In this document: positions 1 through 5,188 of the stretch, piece after piece
How positions within the stretch are numbered: the stretch's first letter is position 1
Layout: each line of letters opens with the position of its first letter
Source of the DNA: Candidatus Omnitrophota bacterium
GTDB taxonomy: Bacteria > Omnitrophota > Gorgyraeia > Gygaellales > Profunditerraquicolaceae
DNA: 5,188 nt
Assembly (NCBI GenBank): GCA_028706895.1
Contig: JAQTVG010000090.1
Location: 1-5,188 of the forward strand
Direction of reading: 5' to 3'
Made by a program: the position numbers and the translations under genes
Notes under the pieces: generated by a model
Database searches by the model: none
Told to the model about the DNA's origin: nothing
Seen by the model: only the letters and a program-made list of their open reading frames with translations

Positions 1-254
1 ACTTTATGCCCGTTTTGTTTTAAATACCGGGCGATTAACAATACAAGCGAAGTCTTACCTGTTCCACCTAAAGTAATATTGCCTACGCTGATGACCTTGC
101 AACCCAGGCGGCAAGGCTTGATCCGGTATATAAAAATCAACACCCCGACAACCAGGCAATAGATAAGCGAGAAAAAATACAGGAAGCATTTGATTGCTCC
201 CGCCGCGGAACCTTTTTTCTTATCAGTAGCTAAACTATAAATATAAGTTATCAT
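1..254 (-). CDS. lpxK: Tetraacyldisaccharide 4'-kinase, N-terminal part, cut by the window edge
   Basis: LpxK phosphorylates the 4' position of the tetraacyl-disaccharide-1-phosphate to give lipid IVA, at the inner membrane. Translating from the ATG at 254 gives 84 residues with no stop before the window ends. The start M-I-T-Y-I-Y-S-L-A-T-D-K is followed by a basic stretch, a membrane helix at about 22-43, and then K-V-I-S-V-G-N-I-T-L-G-G-T-G-K-T (53-68). The last is the LpxK P-loop with Walker A GGTGKT (63-68) in the family-specific S-V-G-N-I-T context. The ATG comes 3 nt after the GDT1-family stop and lacks a clear Shine-Dalgarno, so coupled translation is likely. The rest of the enzyme, including the catalytic Asp region, lies outside the window. 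The product acts in the same pathway just before WaaA, encoded about 1.7 kb upstream in the same unit. Confidence 0.93.
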   Translation of the reverse strand, partial: MITYIYSLATDKKKGSAAGAIKCFLYFFSLIYCLVVGVLIFIYRIKPCRLGCKVISVGNITLGGTGKTSLVLLIARYLKQNGHK

Positions 255-257
255 CAG

Positions 258-530
258 TTAAAGTTTCCCAAAAAACATCAATATGCCGATTCCTATAAAT
301 AACGCTGCGCCTGCGTATCTTATAAAAGACGGGTTTATATACTTGCCCAAAACAGCCCCCAGAAAAACCGAAATAGCGGTAATGATTATATACGCGGATA
401 CAGAACCCAGCCACACCTGCAAAGGCTTCTTTGATTCCGCTGCCATGCTTATCCCTACCAGTTGAGTTTTATCCGCCAGTTCCGCCAAGAATATCGCCGT
501 GAATGTCGCAAAGAATATCTTCCAATCCAT
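258..530 (-). CDS. Half-size TMEM165/GDT1 (UPF0016) family membrane protein, putative Mn2+/Ca2+ exporter
   Basis: This is a 90-residue, strongly hydrophobic protein with about three membrane helices (roughly 6-30, 40-62 and 69-88). The first helix carries the family's acidic signature as E-L-A-D-K-T-Q (17-23), a variant of E-x-G-D-K/R-T/S with Ala in the Gly position. The family moves Mn2+ or Ca2+, generally by exchange for protons. Full-length members have two inverted copies of the motif within about 190 residues or more; this one has a single copy and would need to pair with itself or a separately encoded partner. No second copy is present nearby. The ATG at 530 is chosen because of the strong AGGGAGG. 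The TAA stop lies 3 nt before lpxK. Family assignment is good; the transported ion is inferred from relatives only. Confidence 0.85.
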   Translation of the reverse strand: MDWKIFFATFTAIFLAELADKTQLVGISMAAESKKPLQVWLGSVSAYIIITAISVFLGAVLGKYINPSFIRYAGAALFIGIGILMFFGKL

Positions 531-628
531 AGCTGATCCTCCCTGCCCAGAAAGGGCGCACCAAACAATCCTTTTGCGCAAAAAGCGCATACTGGCCTAT
601 CCAATAAGGCCAGGTATATGTTTGGGTG
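531..628 (-). promoter_or_regulatory. 98-nt structured leader ahead of the GDT1-family gene
   Basis: This is the longest non-coding gap in the window. On the minus strand it carries three hairpins in series. The first is a 7-bp stem CTGGCCT/AGGCCAG (613-607 with 598-592, 8-nt loop). The second is a 5-bp stem TGCGC/GCGCA (589-585 with 579-575, T5 loop). The third is a 4-bp stem GCCC/GGGC (557-554 with 548-545), directly before the Shine-Dalgarno sequence. A second TGCGC copy (560-556) could pair with the same GCGCA and would break the third hairpin. No run of T follows any stem, so none is a typical intrinsic terminator, and no clear -35/-10 pair is seen. Mn-responsive yybP-ykoY riboswitches often precede this transporter family, but I cannot find their conserved core here. 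The structures are seen; any regulatory role is inference. Confidence 0.4.
538..544 (-). promoter_or_regulatory. Strong ribosome binding site that sets the GDT1-family start
   Basis: AGGGAGG ends 7 bases before the ATG at 530 on the minus strand and is the best Shine-Dalgarno match in the window. It decides for the 90-residue protein starting M-D-W-K over an in-frame ATG at 590. That upstream ATG would add 20 residues of non-membrane character, has no ribosome binding site, and would start inside the hairpin region. Confidence 0.8.
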
Positions 629-1627
629 TTAGTTTAGAGATGGTTCTTTAGCAGCATTAGAAGCCCGCCTCTGCCCCTGGCTCCTGCCTCCAATACCCTT
701 ATTAACAACTCTTCTATTCACCATAAAATTACTGCCCGGCATGGCTTTCAGGTAATTCTTCAGTTCAGCCGTAACGTCCATTAACTCAAAAAGATTTGAT
801 ACCTTGGCTGTTGTATTATCTACAATAGCTATGGATAAACTCATCAAAGGTATATTCGTAAGCTTACCGTTCCTGTCGCGGGCAAAGATAAAACCGTCTT
901 TTATGTCTGAATTGGAATAATGCGCGGGAACAATGGCATCAAAATCTTTGATGATGTGTTTAGCGATAGTCTCGGCTTTATCAGGAGCCGTAATAATCAC
1001 GAAATCGTCTCCGCCTATATGCCCGACAAAATCCTTAACGCTGCCGTATGCCTTAACGCTCTTGGATATAATGCCTGCCGCTTCCCTTATAACCTGGTTG
1101 CCCCTGAATTTATCATTAAAGGATTTAAAATTATCAATATCAATGTATTGAAATGAAAAACGGTGCCCGGAATCCAGTCTTTCAATCAGCTCCTTTTCAA
1201 TAAGTTTATTTCCCGGCAGGCGCGTCAGGGCATTGGCATTAAAATTATGGGCGGCGCTGCGTAGAGCCAAAACTATCCTGATTTCTAAATCTATCGGGTC
1301 AGGGGGCTTTATCAGGTAATCATCCACGCCCTGTTCTATGCTTAAGAGGTCCCTGCGCAATTGCCTTTTATCTATTAAAACGATAGTAGGGATATAAGAA
1401 GTAAGGAAGTCGTTTTTTATTTCTTTACATATATGCAGGCCATTTTTATTATTCAAGGCAGCGTCTATAATAATAAGGTTGGGGTTTTCTTTTTTCAGGT
1501 ATTGTGTTATGTCTTCCCCGTCTTGCGGTACCACCACATTATATTCCCAGGACTTAAGGAGATACAGCAATATCTCCCTTAATTTCAGGTCCGGGACTGC
1601 CAGGATTATTTTAATGCCGGTGCTCAT
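629..1627 (-). CDS. Response regulator: receiver domain fused to a GGDEF domain, probably degenerate
   Basis: This is a soluble 332-residue protein. Residues about 5-122 form a CheY-like receiver with phosphoacceptor D55 (LIIIDAAL), D13 as the visible acidic-pocket residue, and Y104/K107 in DDYLIKP. The usual switch Thr/Ser after the fourth strand is Ile (I85 in TIVLID). Residues about 131-305 are a GGDEF domain, the diguanylate cyclase fold. It has Y-I-D-I-D-N-F-K (D163 matching the metal-binding Asp), N171, and the signature loop GHIGGDDF (203-209). The inhibitory-site RxxD reads SVKD, and the segment after N171 is short with Asn where a guanine-binding Asp is usual. The C-terminal tail (about 306-332) is basic and low complexity. 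The ATG shares a base with the OsmC stop and has no Shine-Dalgarno, so translation is probably coupled. Membership of both families is sure; cyclase activity is doubtful. No partner kinase is encoded nearby. Confidence 0.9.
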   Translation of the reverse strand: MSTGIKIILAVPDLKLREILLYLLKSWEYNVVVPQDGEDITQYLKKENPNLIIIDAALNNKNGLHICKEIKNDFLTSYIPTIVLIDKRQLRRDLLSIEQGVDDYLIKPPDPIDLEIRIVLALRSAAHNFNANALTRLPGNKLIEKELIERLDSGHRFSFQYIDIDNFKSFNDKFRGNQVIREAAGIISKSVKAYGSVKDFVGHIGGDDFVIITAPDKAETIAKHIIKDFDAIVPAHYSNSDIKDGFIFARDRNGKLTNIPLMSLSIAIVDNTTAKVSNLFELMDVTAELKNYLKAMPGSNFMVNRRVVNKGIGGRSQGQRRASNAAKEPSLN

Positions 1628-2007
1628 CAGATTATTTTTATGTCAATATCCGGGCCCATCTTTAAAGTGTTATGGACCGGGCAATTCTTTACGAATTCAA
1701 TTATTGCCTGCTTCCTGCGTTCGTCAAACTCCGCCCCTTTTAAATCAATACTGATCATTATTTGCTTAAACCTCATCGGCTTGTCTTCGCAAAGTTCCGC
1801 TTCGGCGTTTACGCTAAAAGTATCCAATTTGAGGCTTGCGCTCTCGCAATATTTACGGACATACACGCCCATGCAACTGGCTAAACTCGCCAGCAATGTA
1901 TCCGGAGGGCTTATGCCTTCGTCTTTTATATCAATAGTAAATTCATAATTGCCGGACCTTGCTTTAAACAACATACCCCGGCTGTTTGTGACTTCTACTT
2001 TATACAT
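1627..2007 (-). CDS. OsmC/Ohr-family protein (putative thiol peroxidase)
   Basis: This 126-residue protein matches the OsmC/Ohr fold family, cytoplasmic dimers that use a cysteine pair to reduce organic hydroperoxides. The two hallmark cysteines are present: C45 in S-L-A-S-C-M-G, at the start of the central helix after P-P-D-T-L-L-A, and C109 in the C-terminal K-N-C-P-V-H-N-T-L motif. The central segment (about 64-92) resembles the family's beta strands. The short N-terminus and C-P-V-H-N-T-L ending are closer to the YhfA-like OsmC branch than to classical OsmC or Ohr, so substrate and physiological role remain open. The ATG lies inside the 3' end of waaA (13 nt overlap, different frame), with only a weak AGAGA upstream. 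Its TGA stop shares a base with the next ATG (TGATG). The position suggests cotranscription with lipid A genes; a functional link is not shown. Confidence 0.88.
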   Translation of the reverse strand: MYKVEVTNSRGMLFKARSGNYEFTIDIKDEGISPPDTLLASLASCMGVYVRKYCESASLKLDTFSVNAEAELCEDKPMRFKQIMISIDLKGAEFDERRKQAIIEFVKNCPVHNTLKMGPDIDIKII

Positions 2008-3269
2008 GTCTCTATAAATTTTAAATTCGCGGAGGTCGCGCCTTTATTTTGTAAAATAATTGATCTGGCACGCTCGTTTAATTCTGTAATCTTGCCGGGA
2101 TTTCTTAACAAATCCCTCATATTCGCCCAAAGCTCTTCTTTGTCATACGCAAGAAGCGCCGCTTTGTTCTCTATGAATAATCCTGCGATATCGCGGAAAT
2201 TAAACATATGCGGCCCGGTTATCACAGGCTTGCCGAGGCTAGCCGGCTCCAGAATGTTATGGCCGCCCTTTCTTACTAAGCTTCCTCCCACAAAAACAAA
2301 GCTTGCGATATTATAGTAGTATATGAGTTCTCCGATTACATCAAGAACAAATACCGGTTTAGAGATACAGTTGCACTGTTTAAGCGGCAGGCCCGAAACA
2401 AAAGCAGCGCAGAATCCAAACTTAGATATAATATTACCTACCTCAGGCGCCCTCTCAGGATGCCGCGGAGCGATTAAAAGCTTAAGCTCAGGAAACTCGC
2501 CCAACAGGCTCCTGTAAACATCCAGGATAATTTCTTCCTCGCCGCTATGCGTGCTGCCGCAAACCCACAGCTTCTCATCCCTTCCCAGTTCCAAAATAGC
2601 CCTGTATTTATCGGCGGAATCTATGATTCTTTTATCCGAATAATCCGCTCCGTCAAACTTCATATTGCCGGTTACCCGTATCCTCTCTTTATCAACTCCC
2701 AGGCGCGTTAACCTCTCTCCATCAACAGGCGTCTGCACGCAGAAGAGTTTAATTTTACTTAAGATTGGTTTTAATAAAAATTTTATACTCCTATATCCTT
2801 TAAAAGAACGGTCGGAGAGCCTGCCATTTACCAAAACAACAGGCGTGCCCTTGCGGTAAAGATAAGAAATCAAATTCGGCCAGATTTCGGTTTCCATTAC
2901 AATAAATAAAGAAGGATTAACCTTATCTACAAAACTCCTTACAATGAAACTCAGGTCCAAAGGAAAATAAGCTACAAAATCTTTTTCTGTAGCAAAGGAT
3001 TTAGCGATTTTATTGCCTGTCTGGGTAACTGTGGAAATAAAAAATCTTTTATCCGGATAAAGTAACCGCAAACCCCTGGCCAGATTTTTTGCCGCTATTG
3101 CCTCGCCGACGCTTACCGCGTGTATCCAAATCGGCCTGTTTAATTCCAGGCCCCCCGGCAAAAACCCAAAACGCATTTTAAAACCGGAATGGAATTTTCT
3201 TTTAAAAAAATATACCGGCAGATAAAATAATGTAACTACTAAAATTATAAAGTCGTAAATAATAAACAT
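1995..3269 (-). CDS. waaA: 3-deoxy-D-manno-octulosonic acid (Kdo) transferase
   Basis: WaaA (KdtA) is a membrane-anchored GT-B glycosyltransferase (family GT30) that moves Kdo from CMP-Kdo onto the lipid A precursor at the cytoplasmic face of the inner membrane. The 424-residue length is normal. An N-terminal membrane anchor covers about residues 5-22, followed by basic residues (F-K-R-K). Landmarks in order are IWIHAVSVGE (47-56, E56 matching the family's catalytic glutamate), METEIWPN (125-132), VNGRLSDRS (147-155), GNMKFD (201-206), GSTHSGEE (238-245), APRHPER (267-273) and GGSLVRKGGHNILEPA (328-343), the last three forming the sugar-nucleotide side. The ATG is preceded by AAGGA six bases upstream, which fixes the start. 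The gene begins 21 nt after xerC, and its end overlaps the OsmC-family gene by 13 nt. Whether it adds one or more Kdo units cannot be read from the sequence. Confidence 0.96.
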   Translation of the reverse strand: MFIIYDFIILVVTLFYLPVYFFKRKFHSGFKMRFGFLPGGLELNRPIWIHAVSVGEAIAAKNLARGLRLLYPDKRFFISTVTQTGNKIAKSFATEKDFVAYFPLDLSFIVRSFVDKVNPSLFIVMETEIWPNLISYLYRKGTPVVLVNGRLSDRSFKGYRSIKFLLKPILSKIKLFCVQTPVDGERLTRLGVDKERIRVTGNMKFDGADYSDKRIIDSADKYRAILELGRDEKLWVCGSTHSGEEEIILDVYRSLLGEFPELKLLIAPRHPERAPEVGNIISKFGFCAAFVSGLPLKQCNCISKPVFVLDVIGELIYYYNIASFVFVGGSLVRKGGHNILEPASLGKPVITGPHMFNFRDIAGLFIENKAALLAYDKEELWANMRDLLRNPGKITELNERARSIILQNKGATSANLKFIETCIK

Positions 3270-3275
3270 GGCTAT

Positions 3276-3280
3276 TCCTT
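3276..3280 (-). promoter_or_regulatory. Ribosome binding site of waaA
   Basis: On the minus strand AAGGA lies 6 bases before the waaA ATG at 3269, inside the 21-nt gap after the xerC TAA stop. It supports the chosen start and suggests that waaA initiates independently rather than by overlap coupling. Confidence 0.7.
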
Positions 3281-3290
3281 AACTACTAAA

Positions 3291-4157
3291 TTAAGCCCTC
3301 GGATGTGCTTTATCGTACACTTTCTTAAGTTTTTCTGTTGTGAGGTGGGTATATATCTGCGTTGTAGAAAGATTTACATGGCCGAGCAACTCCTGGACGC
3401 TCCTTAGGTCTGCCCCGTGGTCCAACATATGCGTAGCAAAAGAATGCCTTAACGTGTGGCAAGAGACCCCGTGTTTTAGGCTCGCCATACGGATATATTT
3501 ATCAATAACATTCCTGATGCCCCTATCGCTTATACGCTTACCATTTTTATTTAAAAATAAGGCGTTTAGCTCCTTTTGCTTCTTCCTTTTATCTAAATAA
3601 TCCCTTATTGTGGAGAGCGCCTGGTCGCCTATAGGCACAATACGCTCTTTCCTGCCCTTGCCCAATACTTTTACTACTCCTCCGATAAAATCCACGTCAT
3701 CTATATTTAAGCCCACCAGTTCGCTTACTCTTATTCCGGTAGAATAAAATGTTTCTATAACCGCCCTATCCCTGTAGTCCCTCGGTTCATTTAATTGGAC
3801 AGCTCCGATTAACTTGGTTACCTCGTCTTCTGTGAGGAATTGAGGCAGATGTTTATCCTGCTTGGGGCTGGAGAGCCCTGCTACGGGATTATTTTTAAGA
3901 TAACCCTCGCGGATTAAAAATTTGAAGAAACTCCGCAAGCTAGACAGGTGCCGGCCGACTGTCCTGCTTGAAAAACTCTTTTCTTTCTGCCCTGCCAGGT
4001 ATTTTCTTAAAACCAGGTAATCAACTTTTTCTAAAGGAGACTCGCCTAAGAATTTAATAAAATCCTCCAGGTCCAGCTTATAGTTGTCTATTGTGTTCTT
4101 AGAGTAATTCTTTTCTATCTCTAAATACCGGATAAACTTTTCAATATACCTATCCAT
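3291..4157 (-). CDS. xerC: Tyrosine recombinase, XerC/XerD type
   Basis: This is a 288-residue site-specific recombinase of the usual Xer length. Xer proteins resolve chromosome dimers at dif near division. The N-terminal SAM-like core-binding domain spans about 1-90, with the typical opening F-I-R-Y-L-E-I-E-K-N-Y-S-K-N-T. The catalytic domain spans about 105-285 and has the complete active site: R143 (STGIRVSEL), K167 (GKGRKER), H234 and R237 (CHTLRHSFATH), H260 (ELLGH) and nucleophile Y269 (QIYTHLT). All residues are present, so it should be active. The ATG overlaps the topA stop by 8 nt and has only a weak GAAG upstream, which fits translational coupling. The topA-xer order is a known conserved neighbourhood, but the hslV/hslU genes that often follow are absent here. 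XerC versus XerD cannot be settled from the sequence. No phage or integron context is visible, supporting a housekeeping role. Confidence 0.93.
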   Translation of the reverse strand: MDRYIEKFIRYLEIEKNYSKNTIDNYKLDLEDFIKFLGESPLEKVDYLVLRKYLAGQKEKSFSSRTVGRHLSSLRSFFKFLIREGYLKNNPVAGLSSPKQDKHLPQFLTEDEVTKLIGAVQLNEPRDYRDRAVIETFYSTGIRVSELVGLNIDDVDFIGGVVKVLGKGRKERIVPIGDQALSTIRDYLDKRKKQKELNALFLNKNGKRISDRGIRNVIDKYIRMASLKHGVSCHTLRHSFATHMLDHGADLRSVQELLGHVNLSTTQIYTHLTTEKLKKVYDKAHPRA

Positions 4158-5188
4158 TGGCGTTTTCTTCGGGTTTTTTATCTTCCTCCTGCGGAAGCGT
4201 CTTTGAAATAAATGTGCATTTAGGATAATTAGAGCAGCCGTAGAAGAACCCGCGTTTAGAGCGCCGCTCTATAAGCTCTCCGCCGCAGTCTGGCTGGGGG
4301 CACTTTACGCCTGTGGTTATGGATTTGGAATTCTTGCATTTTGGATAAGCCGAGCAGCTCAGGAATTTTCCGCGGCGGCCCCATTTTATAATCATCGGCG
4401 CGCCGCATTGATCACAAACCTCTCCTGTTTCTATAACTTCTTTTTTGATGTTCTTTTGCGCAAAATCCAAACTGTCTTTAAAAGGCGCGTAGAAATCTTC
4501 CAGGACTTTTGTTTTCGCAAGCCTACCCTCTTCAATCTCATCAAGCTCTTCTTCCATAAGCGCGGTAAATTTAACATCCATAATCTTGGGGAAATATTCA
4601 ACGAGCATTTCGCATACTTTAAAACCGAGCTCCGTAGTATGAAAATACCCTTTTATCCTGCGCACGTAATCCCGTAAAACCAGGGTCTGTATTATCGGAG
4701 CGTAAGTAGACGGCCTGCCGATACCTTCTTCTTCCAGGGCCTTTACAAGGGAACTGTCGGAGAAACGCGCCGGCGGTTTAGTGAAATGCTGCGAGGGCGT
4801 TAATTTAATCAAATCCAGGATTTCATCTTTTTCAAGCGCGGGTATGATATTCTTTTCTTTATCCTCGTCGTCTTCCTGGTTATAAATCGCCATAAATCCG
4901 TCAAAAATAGTATTAGTGCCTGAGGCCGTAAAAAGGTATTTGCCTGCCATAATATTAGCTGTAGTTACCATATAGCGCGCGGGGGTCATTTGGCTGGCAA
5001 TAAAACGGCGGTAAATCAACTCATATAATTCATACTGGTCTTCGGTTAAATACTGTTTCAAACTCTCAGGTGTATGCGAAATCAAGCTCGGCCTTATTGC
5101 TTCGTGCGCTGCCTGCGCGTGTTTTTTTAATTTGTAGGTATTGGGTTCTTTCGGCAGGTATTCTTCTCCGAATTTATTCAAGATGTGG
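4150..5188 (-). CDS. topA: DNA topoisomerase I (type IA), C-terminal part, cut by the window edge
   Basis: Type IA topoisomerases relax negatively supercoiled DNA through a transient 5'-phosphotyrosine link. About 345 codons are visible. The N-terminal Toprim domain and the catalytic tyrosine (the Y-M-R-T-D-S motif in E. coli) lie upstream, beyond base 5188. Residue numbers here count from the TTG codon at 5181, which is internal to the gene and not its start. Family landmarks are HAQAAHEAIRP (21-31), QMTPARY (64-70), LTPSQHFTKPPARFS (127-141) and EEGIGRPSTYAPII (151-164). Two C-terminal zinc ribbons follow: C256/C259/C276/C282 and C294/C299/C316/C322, each ending in a C-x5-C pair within a Y-P-K-C context. 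A short charged tail (Q-E-E-D-K-K-P-E-E-N) closes the protein. The TAG stop lies inside the start of xerC (8 nt overlap), so the two are probably translationally coupled. Identification is secure; only the full length is unknown. Confidence 0.97.
   Translation of the reverse strand, partial: HILNKFGEEYLPKEPNTYKLKKHAQAAHEAIRPSLISHTPESLKQYLTEDQYELYELIYRRFIASQMTPARYMVTTANIMAGKYLFTASGTNTIFDGFMAIYNQEDDEDKEKNIIPALEKDEILDLIKLTPSQHFTKPPARFSDSSLVKALEEEGIGRPSTYAPIIQTLVLRDYVRRIKGYFHTTELGFKVCEMLVEYFPKIMDVKFTALMEEELDEIEEGRLAKTKVLEDFYAPFKDSLDFAQKNIKKEVIETGEVCDQCGAPMIIKWGRRGKFLSCSAYPKCKNSKSITTGVKCPQPDCGGELIERRSKRGFFYGCSNYPKCTFISKTLPQEEDKKPEENANG

Noticed and set aside
531..590. N-terminal extension of the GDT1-family protein from an ATG at 590
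   Set aside because: The 20 extra residues are not membrane-like, the ATG lacks a ribosome binding site, and a strong AGGGAGG is placed correctly for the ATG at 530.
592..613. 7-bp hairpin as an intrinsic terminator after the GGDEF gene
   Set aside because: The stem is followed by TATGCGC rather than a U-run, and the T5 nearby is the loop of the next hairpin. Termination is possible but not supported.
531..628. yybP-ykoY manganese riboswitch
   Set aside because: It is plausible for this transporter family, but the conserved loop sequences and multi-helix core could not be found in the 98 nt.
920..1156. Plus-strand open frames opposite the GGDEF gene
   Set aside because: Two overlapping frames here have no recognisable domain and no ribosome binding site, and lie opposite a clear conserved gene; they are antisense shadows.
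3291..4157. Xer-type recombinase as a sign of a mobile element or integron
   Set aside because: Standard Xer length and motifs, coupling to topA, and no repeats, attachment sites or cassette genes nearby point to a housekeeping recombinase.
4408..4677. Plus-strand open frame opposite topA
   Set aside because: It has no family features, and the minus strand encodes conserved TopA motifs throughout.
5179..5181. TTG at 5181 as the true start of topA
   Set aside because: The frame stays open through the window edge, and the visible protein matches only the part of topoisomerase I after the active-site tyrosine.

Overview
The window is one dense block of seven genes, all read from the minus strand. 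In transcription order (high to low coordinates) they are: topA (3' part only, 4150-5188), a xerC/xerD-type tyrosine recombinase (3291-4157), waaA/kdtA (1995-3269), an OsmC-family protein (1627-2007), a receiver-GGDEF protein (629-1627), a half-size GDT1/TMEM165-family (UPF0016) membrane protein (258-530) and lpxK (5' part only, 1-254). No RNA gene, insertion sequence, CRISPR array or long repeat was seen, and no convincing promoter or intrinsic terminator.

Spacing suggests one transcription unit. topA/xerC overlap by 8 nt, xerC/waaA are 21 nt apart, waaA/osmC overlap by 13 nt, osmC/GGDEF share one base (TGATG), and the transporter and lpxK are 3 nt apart. The only non-coding stretch of any size is 531-628 (98 nt), ahead of the transporter gene. 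It holds three small hairpins and a strong Shine-Dalgarno sequence, and is the best place to look for regulation. No stretch over 300 bases lacks a gene.

The organism makes lipid A and Kdo: WaaA adds Kdo to the lipid A precursor and LpxK phosphorylates that precursor. It is therefore a diderm (Gram-negative type) bacterium. The moderate GC content, heavy gene overlap, topA-xerC-waaA-lpxK neighbourhood and LpxK N-terminus (a Y-x-L-A-T-D-K opening, then a membrane helix) recall Candidatus Omnitrophota (OP3) or a related uncultured lineage. That placement is an inference from memory, not a search result.

Functionally the operon joins DNA topology and chromosome dimer resolution (TopA, Xer) to outer-membrane lipid A assembly (WaaA, LpxK). 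Between waaA and lpxK lie three genes with no obvious lipid A role: a thiol peroxidase-like OsmC protein, a receiver-GGDEF regulator that appears degenerate at several key positions, and a small cation transporter-like protein. The most interesting points are this three-gene insert, the probably impaired GGDEF domain, and the structured leader of the transporter gene. No wholly new system is evident.
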